NCBI GenBank assembly: GCA_963556495.2
Contig: OY747712.1
Location: 14,605,235-14,669,234, forward strand
From: Valencia hispanica
Taxonomy: Eukaryota; Chordata; Actinopteri; Cyprinodontiformes; Valenciidae
DNA length: 64,000 nucleotides
Direction of reading: 5' to 3'
The position numbers were made by a program, and so were the translations under genes. Within the stretch, counting starts at the first letter, position 1, and each line of letters starts with the position of its first letter. Positions 12,217 through 38,949 of this stretch are shown here, piece after piece. The notes below the pieces were generated by a model. The model ran no database searches. It was not told the DNA's origin and worked only from the letters and a program-made list of their open reading frames with translations.

Positions 12217-12637
12217 TTAAAGAGCAACTCACCCCCCTATCAGAGTCTTACTCCACCTACATTTCCGATTTGAAGAATGCTGCAAAAGGAGGCGTTGCCT
12301 GGCGGACCGAGGGACGCGGGGGGAGGAGAGGGCTGAGCGGCGTCAACACTTCTTTGCTTTTCCAACTCAAACTTGCTACGGAGGCATGGCTGAGACTCGG
12401 CTTGTTTTATCCATCACCACAGGGAATAACAATGCCCGATTCAAATTCAAGTGCAGTGTAGAGTTTTAACCTGAAGAGGGGGCCACAAAGAGGGCTTTTG
12501 GTAGAAAATTCATATTTTTACTAATATGCACTAAAATATAAAAAATAATGACCAGATATGTAGATAGCACTATTAGACACTCATTTATACAGTTTATCAG
12601 CAAAAAAAAGTTTATTTAGGGTGAGTTGCTCTTTAAA
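12217..12637. mobile_element. MITE with TTAAAGAGCAACTCACCCC termini, copy 2
   Basis: Inverted ends as in the 2586-2882 member. It is about 120 bp longer because of a GC-rich segment near 12285-12350 that copy 1 lacks. Confidence 0.8.
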
Positions 12638-12976
12638 TGGATTAAAGAGATGCAAAAAAAGACAGACAACAATTGTAAAGATGCAATGAACATCATGTAT
12701 TTTTACTTTTCTCTGAAGACGGATTCCCCCCCCCAAAAAAAACAACTTAAGGATTCAATAAAAAACAGAACAGAATTTTTTTAAATATTATTTGTGCATA
12801 AATCTGGTGAAAAGTTTTAACAATCTGGATCCATTTCTGAATGCAACGTGCATGACTGAAAAACGATGTTGAATCTAAATGATTCTCAGGATGATGGGCA
12901 GCTGTTCATTAAAAGTGGACATGATCCTTATCAAAGAAGTAGCTGGTAGCACTGTTACTTTGTATCAAGACTGTTC

Positions 12977-13225
12977 TTCGGTTCGAATCCTAGCCCGGGG
13001 TCTTTCTGCAAGGTGTTTGCATGTTCTCCCCATGCATGTGTGGGTTCTCTCCAGGTACTCTAGGAATTGGCTTCCTTGCACAGTTCAAAAACATGTGCGT
13101 TTCCCTGTGAGGGTGTGGCAAAGTGTCCAGGGTGTACCTAGCCTTGTGCCCAATGAATGCTGTGGATAGGCAGCGGCCCGCTGCAAGGATAAGGGGGTAT
13201 GAATGGATGGATAAAGTACACTACA
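12977..13225 (+). mobile_element. SINE-like dispersed repeat with (ATGG)n tail
   Basis: GGTTCGAATCC at 12980-12990 fits a tRNA-type pol III B box. It is followed by the familiar fish repeat body (GTTTGCATGTTCTCCCCATG, GTGGGTTCTCTCCAGGTACT) and ends with AATGGATGGATAAAG. The short TGGA tail is of the same kind as the giant arrays in this window. Confidence 0.65.
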
Positions 13226-13229
13226 CCTA

Positions 13230-13930
13230 AATTAAAACATGTGGGCCACCACATCAGGTAAGTTTTGGGAAATTATAAGTAATGCAATATACCAGTCAGT
13301 TTTGATTTAAATTTATTTTCATTTCTAGCAGTGCAATCACACTAAAACTGATCCAAATCAAAAAATGAATGGACTAGCAATAGGAATAATAAAATTTCTA
13401 AATGATGAAACCAAATTCTAGGAATAAATCCAGCAGGAAGAAAGGCTGAATGCTGGAACTGGATCAAATGGGTTTTACTATTGTATCACTCTAAGGGTTT
13501 GAACTCTGATGCAACAAGGTAATGGCACCCTTTTAAAATGTACATTTTTGGAAAAGCATTCTGTGGTTTGATGAATCAGCACTGAGTCCTCAGAGATAAA
13601 AAGAAGAACAATCTGACTTATTCATCACACAGTTTAAGAGCCAGCATCTGACATGAAGAGATGATGCATTAGCTCACATCACATGGTAACAGGGATGGTG
13701 CAGCACATCATCCAAAGCAAACACTTCATGCTGCGCAGCACTTTCTTAAACTTTCCTTTGTTAAAAAGGGTTACACAAACAATATTCATATTATTCATAT
13801 ACTATATTTGACAAAGATACTAGTGTTTTGGTATATAATGTTTTAAAATGCACCAACAGATGACAAGACTGAAATATAAATAATGTTTTGAAACTAGCAA
13901 CATTTTTTTAAACAAAGTTTTTAAATTTTA
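13230..13930. other. Intergenic, no gene recognised
   Basis: AT-rich. The stretch 13560-13700 faintly resembles Tc1 transposase wording (GATGAATCAGCACTGAG) but cannot be assigned. Confidence 0.4.
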
Positions 13931-13931
13931 G

Positions 13932-14397
13932 CAGAGGTGGGTACTAAGAGTGGCACTATTCCAACATGTTTTTACTCAAGTAAAAGTAAAAAGTAACCGT
14001 CCAAAAAAATTATTCAAGCAAGAAGGTTAGTTGAGTACTGAATACCTGATCTGATTTAATATGTAAAAATAGAGTAATCAGACAAAAGAAAATATAAAAC
14101 TATGTGCAAATTCTGGTATTTTAAAGACTAAAATAAAACAAAATAACAGAATTACAAAATAGAAAATTCAGGTAGAAGAAACACTTGTCCAAATAAATTT
14201 TATTCAACATAAAACTTATGAAACCAATACTTACAGTAAGACGTTATGTATCTATATATATGCTAGAAAAGGGTAAAGTACTTAAAATAGCAAAATATAT
14301 TTTATATTGTTTAATATATTGTTCCTAAAAGTGTATTTTTTAAACATACTCAAGTAAATATAACTGAGCAAATGTGAGCAGTTACAACCCACCTCTG
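13932..14397. mobile_element. Non-autonomous hAT-like element, copy 1
   Basis: Ends are perfect inverted repeats CAGAGGTGGGT (13932-13942) and ACCCACCTCTG (14387-14397). The interior has the TTTACTCAAGTAAAAGTAAA wording common to a widespread fish hAT family. No clean 8-bp target duplication could be read. It ends about 26 bp upstream of the probable RALBP1 promoter motifs. Confidence 0.75.
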
Positions 14398-14422
14398 GAT
14401 GTCTGGATGAAATATCTATTTT

Positions 14423-14529
14423 AACTGCATTTCCCATGATGCGTTGGTGCCGTCGCGCATGCGCCGATTAGTTTGTTTGGTTTACACACAACAGGAAGCT
14501 CCACTGTGGGATTGACCGACCAAGTCTTG
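14423..14529 (+). promoter_or_regulatory. ralbp1: Probable RALBP1 promoter and untranslated exon 1
   Basis: AACTGCATTTCCCATGATGC (14423-14442) matches the ZNF143/Staf binding motif. The palindrome GCGCATGCGC (14455-14464) is an NRF-1 core. ACAGGAAGC near 14490 is an ETS-type site. A good 5' splice site GTAAAG begins at 14530, ending a candidate non-coding exon of unknown start. Vertebrate RALBP1 begins with an untranslated exon, and the coding exon here has its own acceptor at 19176-19177, so this is the natural candidate. Transcription was not observed. Confidence 0.6.
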
Positions 14530-16210
14530 GTAAAGTTTCAATTCTTTTAGGCATTACAGCGCGACTTCTCTGTGAATAAACGTTAGCATCAAGCCTGTAA
14601 ATAAATGCGCGCAACAAATAAGTTTTTTACGGATAAATCAGCGTTTTTTGTTGTTGTCGTAACGGACATGTTTGCGGCTAGCTGAAGTAACGTTAGCAGA
14701 TGGGCCCCTCTCCATTCAGAGCAGAGCTTCACTTTATGGCTGTTTTGGGGGTAAAATACGCTTTAAAATAAGCGCCGACAGCCAAGCGGAGTATTATAGC
14801 AGCAGTGTGATTAAACGGGACTGGCTGTGTGGGCTTAGTGGGCTTTAAATAAGGCAGAAATTAAATGAAAAGTGGGAGGTCGATCTACCCACAGCAAGCA
14901 AGGGGGAGATTAAGACGTAAAGTGGACACTGCTGATTAGTCGTTTTCTACGTTTCAAGGGATTTTATACGTACACACATAGCTGATCATATCTGTATTGT
15001 TGTATTGCGGCATTTTTTTGTTCCTCTTTACAGATGATCACTACTGCAATCCACATCTCCTTTAGGGTCATTTCATTTGCTTCCTAATACACTTTACAGC
15101 AGCCCAGGTTCCTTTTTTGTGCTCGTTGCTGCAGTGATGCACCAGGTCACAACCCCGCATTACAAACCCAGATACAGCGATGATTAAAAATGATTGTTTT
15201 TGAATGGCAGAAGCCCCATCTGGTGGGTGGAGATCACAGCTACAATCATCATCTACATCAGCAACCTGTGCAACGCAAAGAGCGATTTTTACCCTCAGTC
15301 CAGCTAAATAAAACTCGTTTTAGAGCCGCAAATGTTAATTTTTTGATGCATATCTACTGTAGGAAATTTGATTAAAGAACCTCAATTTTATTCCTATTTT
15401 TAGATTTCAAAAGAAAAACTTAAAAAAAAAAAGTTTGCCAAAAGGGAGTGGATACATTCCTCCTAGGGGATGTTGATATTTGTGGAATATTATGTGAAAA
15501 AAATCACATAAGTCTTGTACTTAATGACAAGAAAAATAAATAAAACTGGTGCTTTTAGGGTCATTCTGTTGTATAATTCAATGCAATTGTTCCTTTAAAA
15601 TATGGAGAACTGGCTTAAACCTGTTTGTTATTGGATCTATGTTTAAAAATCTTAACTGGTTCTTTATCGTTTTTAAGCCCAAGTTATTTAAGAGTCATTG
15701 TGGAAGGTCCAAAGAGCCTCTTGTGGCTATGGAGCCGTGGGTTGCAGAGCCCACAGGTGGAACATTGTTTAGTTGGTCTGACTGTCCTTTAACCACTTAG
15801 ATAATGTTACTGTTTGCTCAAGTTAAAATCAGTCTGTTCTGCTTTTATTTCCACGCCTGAAATTAAGAGACGTGTTCGCAAGTCAATGTTAATCATATTT
15901 TGTTTTAAATTATCTAAGATGCTATGGGATTGAATGATTTACTACTCAAACTCTGATCACAGGATCTCCATGATTCATAATAATTGAGTAAAGTTGGTTG
16001 CTACTTTGATTTCTAGTGAACGATTGGAAAATGTAAAAGTTTTGAGCTGCTTAGACCTGCTGTTCTGCCCTGTCTGTCTTTATGGTTTCCCTCCCAGAAA
16101 GCAGACCTTTTGTGTAATCTTCGGAAGTGCATTCATTTGCCACGCTACACAAATATCCTTTAATGTAAGTTCGTTTACCAATTTTCACCCCAATCTTTTT
16201 ATTTACGCAT
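14530..16210. other. RALBP1 intron 1, first part
   Basis: CpG-containing for the first few hundred bases, then AT-rich. No repeat with clear ends and no coding exon recognised. Confidence 0.5.
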
Positions 16211-16459
16211 ATTGTGGAGGAATACATTTGTTTTTGAGTTTGGAGCGGCAGAGAAGTATGTTAGATTGGTGCAGGAGATGAACGAGAGCTGTGAGACAGC
16301 AGTGAGGTGTGCTGTAGGAGCGACAGAGGAGTTCAAGGCGGAGGGGGGACCGCATCAAGGATCGGCTCTAAGCCCCCTCTTGTTTGCTTTGGTGGTGGAC
16401 AGGCTCACAGGTGAGGTTAGACGGGAGTCTCAGTGGACTGTAATGTTTGCAGATGACAT

Positions 16460-16964
16460 TGGGTGTTTCTCAATGCCAAGGAACCTCGCCTTGATACCTT
16501 GGTCCCGCCCTGGTTGCCTAGGAGACACGTCATCAGGGACCGCCAAGGCGTGTTCCAATGTTCATGCTACCGAGGCGTCTGTCCTCCGTTTGTCTGCCGT
16601 TTAGCTAACTGACAAAAATTTCCCAGAATACATCGCGGTATTTTTGAAGTTACAGCTTCGGTTGCTAGCAGGTACTAACTCACTTTCACATTTGATTTAA
16701 CCAATATATACACAATTAAAAAGGTAAAACTCTCGTTATACATCTATATTGAAACTTACACGTATAAAATATAACGATGGGCGGGACGTAAACAGAGCGC
16801 GTAAGCAAAAGGCGGGCCCTAGGAGCCGTGGTTACGTGATGTGAGTCTGTACCATTTAACTGTTTTGTTTGACCAAGGAAGGACAGTGTCCTCGTAAGCA
16901 AGGCGCCTCGCCTACCGAGGCATTGCCTTGGTAGGCGAGGCGCCTTGACATTGAGAAACACCCA
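16460..16964. mobile_element. MITE inside the LINE, TGGGTGTTTCTCAATG termini
   Basis: Perfect 16-bp inverted ends at 16460-16475 and 16949-16964. Inside the right end is a 17-bp perfect hairpin, AAGGCGCCTCGCCTACC (16900-16916) with its complement at 16930-16946. No transposase, target duplication not certain (AT/CT). GGG-starting ends with a hairpin suggest PIF/Harbinger-ISL2EU, but this is not established. Confidence 0.75.
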
Positions 16965-17034
16965 CTGTCTCACCAGGGACGAGGCAGAGAGGAAGACCAA
17001 AATGGAGATTTATGGATGTGATGAAGGAAGACAT

Positions 17035-17391
17035 TAGGGATGTAAGAAAATATCGATAAGCCGGTATGTCGCAATATTTATGTCATGATATTGTGTCGAT
17101 ATTCAATTTTATTTAATTTGAATGGAACCATTAATGATGACAGTAATTCTTGTAGTATAATTAAAAATATAACTGGTAGTTTGTGGCTGTTTTCACCTTC
17201 TTCGTTCCAGTGGATCAACTAGATCTAGTAATAAAACTGGATGTGTTAAAGTATGAAACAGGTTGGAGTGTTTAACATGCTGAGACAGTTTAAAAAAAAA
17301 GGTACATTAAGTTTAAAAGTCATAATATATAGTCTTACTCATAGTATCACAATATATCGTATCGCCAGACTCTTGCCAATTCACATCCCTA
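17035..17391 (-). mobile_element. hAT MITE family TAGGGATGT, copy 1
   Basis: Begins TAGGGATGTAAG and ends ACATCCCTA. Flanked by an exact 8-bp direct repeat GAAGACAT at 17027-17034 and 17392-17399, the target-site size of hAT transposons. It sits inside the RTE-like LINE tail. Three further copies in the opposite orientation: 33765-34101, 41500-41863 and 63226-63603. Confidence 0.9.
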
Positions 17392-17619
17392 GAAGACATG
17401 GCGTTAGTTGGTGTGAGGGTGGAGGATGCGAAGGTCCAAACGGAGACGGACGATTCGCTGTGGCGACACCTGAAGGGAAAAGCTGAAAGAGAAGAAGACA
17501 TTTATTTTCTTCAGAGACAGGAAGTCCATGGAAAACAAAAACAGCACACACTATATTGTATCGGTGGAGAAGCAGTGAAACATGTGACTTGTAAAAAATG
17601 TTTCAGTAATAAAATCCTG

Positions 17620-18420
17620 GTCCATATAGGCAAGGCAATTTTTATTTGTATAGCACACTTTCGACAACAAGGTAATTCAATGTGTTTCGGGTGATTAGTG
17701 GATGAAGTAAAAGCAGCAACCGAACAACAGTAAAAACATAAAATACAACATTAGAGACACAAAACATATGACACATTTAAACAATATGACATTCCAGCTA
17801 TTATTAATCATTTACTCAAAGGAAACTCTTGGCTTTGATTTAAAGGAACTCAGTGTTTCAGCAGCTTTGCAGTTGTCTGGAAGTTCGTTCCAGATTAGAG
17901 GAGCGTAGAAACTGAAAGCTGCTTCTCCTTGTTTGGTTCTAATTCTAGGGATGTTGAGTAGACTGGAATTAGAGGACCTGAGTGGTCTGGTGGGGGGGGG
18001 GTTGGTATGGTGACATCAGATCTTCAACATACTTTGGTTCTAAGCCATTCAGTGATTTTATAAAAGTAAAAGTATTTTCAAGTCTATTCTCTGAGCTACA
18101 GGGAGCCAGTGTAGTGACTTTAGAACTGAGGTAACACACTGATGAGTTTTTCTAGGTCCTGTTGCGACATCAGTCCTTTAATCCTAGAAATGTTCTTCAG
18201 GTGATAGAACGCTGACCTTGTTATTACCTTTATGTGACCCTGGAGGTTCAGATCTGAGTCCATTACTACACCTAGATTTCAGGCCTGATCAGTAGTTTCT
18301 AGCTGTATTAATTGAAGCTGAGTGCTGACTATTGATCTTTCCTCTTTAGGTCCAAAAGTATTTACTTTTGTTTTGTTTCTGTTCAGCTGGAGAAAGTTAT
18401 TGCACATCCATTCATTGATT
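17620..18420 (-). mobile_element. L2-like LINE, antisense, degraded
   Basis: Starts on the + strand with the tail GGCAAGGCAATTTTTATTTG and continues with the same wording as the better preserved copy at 59993-60700 (TTGCAGTTGTCTGGAAGTTC, TTCTAATTCTAGGGATGTTG, GAGGACCTGAGTGGTCTG). Minus-strand reading frames are broken. Confidence 0.75.
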
Positions 18421-18639
18421 TGCTTGATGCATTTACTTAGGGTTTATATGACTTCTGTTGTCTGGATTCAAAATACGGGCTGCTATTTGAAGAATTTTGC
18501 TCTAAATCAGAGGTCTGCAACTCCAGAAATAACAGTTTTATGGTCAAACATGGTACGTTTAATCATAGTGATAGACACATAGATAAGTAAAATGGAGGAC
18601 AAGAAGTCTGGTTTGTTTGCAGGAGAACTTTGTGCTATC

Positions 18640-18905
18640 AGCTTGTGACCTCAAGCACACTTGAGTTATGCAGCAGGACAATGATCCAAAGCTCACTAAA
18701 CGGTTCACCTCGGAATGGCTCAAAGAAACAAAATTGAGGGAGTTTTTTTTTTTTTTTGGAGTGGCCTAGTCAAAGTCTGGATCTGAACACGATTGAGATA
18801 CCTTGGGCAGATCCTTAAACACGCCGTTCATTTATGTGCGCCAAGGAAAAGCAAAAAAACTAAACGAAATATGTTAGGGTGCAAATACTTTTTCACATCA
18901 TTGTT
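18640..18905 (+). mobile_element. Tc1-like transposase relic
   Basis: CAGCAGGACAATGATCCAAA (18672) is the segment around the second catalytic Asp. GGAGTGGCCTAGTCAAAGTC (18759) and the 3' end CAAATACTTTTTCACATCA follow in order. No intact frame. Confidence 0.7.
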
Positions 18906-19230
18906 AAGGTAATCGTGTAAAAGATGAAGATGCGTCGTCTGTGTGTATTCATCTTTGCTCCTCGATGGACAGTGTCCTGCATGTTTTTAAACGTTTCCTT
19001 GCTTTAAGACACTTAACTTTGTGAATCTTTGCATTTTTTTTGAAACTACTGTAAGGATTTGGTAACGGTTCCAGTAGAACCCAATTTGAAATTTTTTTTT
19101 GGGTCCTCTTAGAACTCGTCTGGATTCCTGTTTGGTTATTTTGACCTTCTTTTTTTTTCTTTTTTTCACCACCCCAGGTACGATGGAGGCGTGAAGCGTC
19201 AGTCAGTGACGCGATAAGGCCAGAGAAGAA

Positions 19231-34562
<15,332 letters not shown>

Positions 34563-35640
34563 AATCAGTGACATGTTTGGCTCTAATCATCTCCGCAGAC
34601 GGTCAGTTCACCTGTAAGCGCTGCTTGCCATCCACGGGGAACTGAAGGGGGGCGCTAATGAACATCTTCTCTATACTCTGTGGCATCCTGACTTTGTTTC
34701 CCATCCCTCATGCTAAACAGAAAACCTAGAAACAAGAGTAGCAGCTGTCGCAGATGACTGGCTGCCTCTGTGGGGGACTCCCAGGGACCATATCAATCAA
34801 ATCTGCTGTGCCAAGCCCGTTTAGAGGAGGAGGAGGGATTCACGAAGGGAGTGGGGTGGATGTGAGAGAGATTCGTTTATTTTTCACTGATGATTAAATC
34901 AAGAAATTATCACAAAACATACTATTGTTGTAACTCAGCCTACCCCTAAAATCTGACATCACCGACCACTGTGCCATAACTCAAGATACCAGAGAACCAC
35001 GGAAGCAAGAGAAAGCTCTTTGACCGCTGAAGGATTTCTAAACTTTCTGTGTGTTTATTTTAAATTTTAGAATCATTCTAACCATATATATGATGCTCAA
35101 TAAAATGGCCTGATTTAATTTATAGCTTTTAAGTGACAAATATACATATACTGCTGTTGTTGGAGAAATATTTGACTAAAAACAGGAGCAGAAAAATCAA
35201 ATTTCATCACAGCAAAGTGTAAACAAGTGCACAATGTCGATATGACACATCTGTGGGTATGTTCTATGTTGTCATATGTTGTAGATTATTATTATTATTA
35301 TTATTATAGATGTGTGACATTGTTCCATCATTTCATTAGATCCTTAAAAGGACTGTCCTCGTTCAAATCCAATTTAAAGCAACTTAAACAAAACAAAATG
35401 TATTTTGAGATCCTATGTTCTCATATGTTAATTTTTATATTATTGATGACTCACAGAGATCATTTCTATCGTGACTGTCCGTGCTTCCGTCACAGTTTGG
35501 ATATAACCGTATTAATCCTGTGACTGAATCCGACACAGAGGCTTCTCCTGGCGTTACTTTTGCATTGTTTGGAGCTTTTGTGATAAACTGTTGCAGGCAG
35601 ACTAATGCTGTGAAGAATAAAGTGTTGATCTGAATCTCCG
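34563..35640 (+). terminator. ralbp1: RALBP1 3'UTR and poly(A) signals
   Basis: AATAAA at 35099-35104 and at 35616-35621 follow the stop codon; the second is followed by a TGTTGATC/GTTTGTTGC-type GT-rich stretch. A short (ATT)n run lies at 35285-35310. Confidence 0.6.
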
Positions 35641-35813
35641 TTTGTTGCTTGCAGCCTGAAGGTTTTGGATTTTATCCTGAAAGTGTCTGCACTTTCCACT
35701 TTCTAGAGTGTTGTGCCTGTCAAATGAAGTGTTCTCAATTTGAGGGTGTTGGAGAGTGAACCTAAATCTAGAAAAGATCACTTCCCTAATCAGTTCTCCT
35801 ATATGGGATGCAG

Positions 35814-36472
35814 TTTGTAAAGTTACACAGTCAAAAATGAACAGCAATGATTTTAGTTATTTAGCCTGTCATAAAAAATGGGAGTTCATTTTTAAAGTCA
35901 AATTTTCACCATGTTCATTCATTTATAAATATCATCATTTATAGCTAAATATTTAATAAGCAAGCTAAATACTTAGTTCAGAGCTCAACATCTAGCTAAA
36001 AATGTAAATTCACTCACAATAACCGGAGGTGAACTACCAAAATTAAAGCTTGGTCTTGCAAACTGCTATATAAGCTTCTGTCTTTTCCTCTTGACATGTG
36101 TAACACGTCAGCTTAAAACATCGGAGGAGTCGTTTTAACAGTAATACAGACGTGTATTGATGAATTTACAGCAATAGTGACTGCACCCGGATAAGGAGTT
36201 TAGAGGTTCGCAAGACTCATTTTTTATATTGATAGTCCACTTACGCTTATCTGGAAGTGAATTTGCATTTTAGCTAAATCTTTAGTTTAAGTAAATATTT
36301 AGAACGCTAATTGAATATTTTGTTTTAAAATGACATTTATAAATGAAGGAATAACATGCTGAAAATATGACAGTAAAAAAAAAAAGATCTCCCATTTTTT
36401 TTATTCTGTTATGACAGGCTAAATAACTCAAATTATAACTCAAGTTAATTTTTGACTGTATAGCTTTACAAA
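35814..36472. mobile_element. Long-arm foldback element
   Basis: Left arm from TTTGTAAAGTTACACAGTCA (35814) and right arm ending TAGCTTTACAAA (36472) are inverted copies for about 200 bp, including GTTATTTAGCCTGTCAT (left) and ATGACAGGCTAAATAAC (right). The centre is about 250 bp. Non-coding. It lies between RALBP1 and RAB31. Family not identified. Confidence 0.75.
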
Positions 36473-36519
36473 CAACACCTCATACTTTTAAAGTATGTAA
36501 ATATGTAGGTTTATGCAAC

Positions 36520-36930
36520 TTATAGATCTCTTTGTCCCCATTTGTTCTGTCGCACTTAAATGTTTCAGATCATAAAACTAATTTTGATATATAAATGTTT
36601 ATAATATAAATGCAGAATGCAAAGGATTTCATTTATTGAGAGGGAAAAAAGCTTTCCAAACCAAGCTGGCCCATTGTTAAAAAAACTAGTAGCCACTGTT
36701 TTTTAAATGACGAATGAACTGTAGCTGACAAAGTTGGTTTGGAAAGCTGAATTCATTTTGACTAGTTTTGACACCCGTACGCTGTTGGTGCTTTTGAAAA
36801 CCCTCCAATGTGGCTGAATTGAAACAATTCAGCAAAGAAGCGCGGGCCAAAATTCCTCCTGAGCAGCCAAGGATGGCACCAACAATTATTAGGTTTAAAG
36901 GGCTGTTATTTTTTCACACTGGGTTATTTA
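36520..36930 (+). mobile_element. Tc1-like 3' relic
   Basis: AACCCTCCAATGTGGCTGAA (36799), GGCCAAAATTCCTCCTGAGC (36846) and AATTATTAGGTTTAAAGGGC (36884) are in the order of the C-terminus and 3' end of a fish Tc1-like element. The preceding part resembles the complementary end. Confidence 0.65.
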
Positions 36931-36989
36931 AACAGCTTTTTATTTCTCCCCTCAAATGAAATCATAGCAGTTTCTTTAGTACGGCCCTT

Positions 36990-37700
36990 CTGTCAAAGAC
37001 GGTCCTCTGGACATCTGTCAAATCAGCCATCTTCCCCATGATTGAGCCTGAGAGGCCATTTGGAGGCTCAGGTAACTATTAAAGATGTTTTGAGTAGATT
37101 AGCTGGTTAGGGTGTGACACCATTTTTCCCAGCATTTAAATTCATCCATGATGTTATAATTCTTTGAGATGAACCTGAATATACTGTAAGTCCTTCCACA
37201 AATTGAATCTTGTGATATCACAGATTATGAGGATTCTTATTGACTTGCTCACCCCCATAGACTTGTAATTAAGATGGTGTTAACCGTTTATTTAAAAAGA
37301 AAACAGAAACGGATAGAAAAAAGGACTGGGGTTTGAGTGAAATGTATTTTCTTCTGGTGTTTTCAGAGAAAACAGTTCTAAGGAGAAACTGAAGATCATG
37401 ACTAGTGACTTGCATAAATCTCAGTTCAGTGAGAAATTTTTCGTTTCATTTTTGAGTGTTCTTAGGCCCTGTTCAGACCTGGTATTAAAGTTTGTCCTGG
37501 CTAATCAGGATATAATCACACCAGCCAACAACGACCATCATCATCCATCCTGTGTGATCAGATGACCTTTACATGTTTCACATGTAAAAAAAAAAATAAA
37601 TCTTTGACATATAGTGGACTATCGGCTGAAGAGTCAACAGGCCCGCTAATGTATCTGTGGCATTGACTCATACAAATGAGTCAATGACTTGAAATAGATT
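36990..37700. repeat. Composite dispersed repeat, copy 1
   Basis: Shares a run of segments with 62040-63010 in the same order: TTAGGGTGTGACACCAT, GTCCTTCCACAAATTG, CTTGTGATATCACAGAT, TTCTGGTGTTTTCAGAG, CATCCTGTGTGATCAGATG and CAGGCCCGCTAATG. The first part resembles the antisense 5' end of the Tc1-like element at 53726. No coding potential. Confidence 0.6.
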
Positions 37701-38227
37701 ATTAATCATATTCAATTAATATGGCAAGTATTATTGGCAAGTCCCTGAATCTGATCCTGCTACCTCAACAGGTAATGGCGAAAAAAATTTAACTCTCCAC
37801 AACAGATGTATAGAAGGTTTGCAGCATCTTGCTGCAAACCTTGAAGGACCTAAGCTTCCTCAAGAAGTCCAGTCTGCTCTGTACCTTCTTGTTGCGACTC
37901 AGTTCAGTTCAGTCTGTTATCCAGGTGAACACCTAGTTATTTATACTCCTTAGCCATCTCCAATTATTTTCCCATGATGGGAACAGTGTTTGACCTAACC
38001 CCATTTCTTATATATCGACACGGGTGTGCAGAAATTTTGGCTTCAAATGTTTAAAAGCTCACCTTTGTAGCTTAAAAAAAAAAACAATATTCAAATTTTC
38101 TGTCAAAATTTGTTTGTTTTTTATTATATGTTAGCCATAATCAATAAAAGTACAAGAAATATTTAACTCTGGGTAATTAATCTGAATAATATGAGTTCAA
38201 CTTTCTGAAATGAATGACTGAACACAG

Positions 38228-38947
38228 ACATGGGTAGTAACTAGTTGCATTTGCTCATTTACATTTACTTGAGTAACTTTTTGGATAAAATGTACTTTTA
38301 AGAGTACAGTAGTTTAACTACATCGTACTTTTGAGTGATATTTTGAAGTATCATTACTCTTACTTGAGCAAAATTTCTGGTTGCTCTACCCACTGTGAGT
38401 AACTTCACAGACAGAAATTGAAAAACAATCACGTTTTAACAAGAAAAGATATCAAACACAGACACACGCCTATAGTTTATCAAAGTAGACAAGCCCTTTT
38501 CACACAAGCTTGTTTTTCTGATGTAAATTCTGTTGAGCTTGTTGCATTTTATGGTCAAGTGAATAACACCATAAATTGTCACTGGAAGTAGGCTACTGGA
38601 AGATACATATTTACATGATCTATGATAAGTATTATATTGAAAAAGTATAACTTAGGTTTCTTCTGCTTAAAATGTGTTATTTTGTAATTGTGTTATTAAT
38701 TAGTTTTCATATTTTTCATTTTAGTCTATAAAATACCAGAATTTGCCCATAGTTTTATATTTTTGTCTGTCTCATGACTTCATAAAAAAAAATTTGATGT
38801 TACTCAGTACTCAAGTAGCCTTCTTCTAAACACTTTTTTAATCTTGATTCATTTCTTGGATGGCTATTTTTTACTGTTGCTTGAGTAAAAACATGTTGAA
38901 GTAGTGCTACTCTTGAGTACAATTTTTGGGTTCTCCACCCATTTAGA
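38228..38947. mobile_element. Non-autonomous hAT-like element, copy 2
   Basis: Related to 13932-14397 in the opposite orientation: ACTTGAGTAACTTTTTGGAT near the left, TTGCTTGAGTAAAAACATGTTG and CTCCACCCATT near the right. Ends are degraded (ATGGGTAGT and CCACCCATTTAG). Confidence 0.65.
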
Positions 38948-38949
38948 AA

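Larger units (their letters stand above)
16225..17505 (+). mobile_element. RTE-like LINE fragment, interrupted twice
   Basis: Three collinear pieces. 16225-16459 encodes reverse transcriptase with HQGSALSPLLFAL, the conserved template/primer grip block, and the catalytic FADDI motif. 16965-17034 encodes RGRPKWRFMDVMKED, a C-terminal segment. 17392-17505 carries the end (GGTGTGAGGGTGGAGGATGC, then GATTCGCTGTGGCGACACC and AAGAGAAGAAGAC) typical of fish RTE-type tails. A large part between the catalytic motif and the C-terminus is missing. The gaps are filled by two DNA transposons listed separately. Clade assignment is by eye. Confidence 0.8.
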
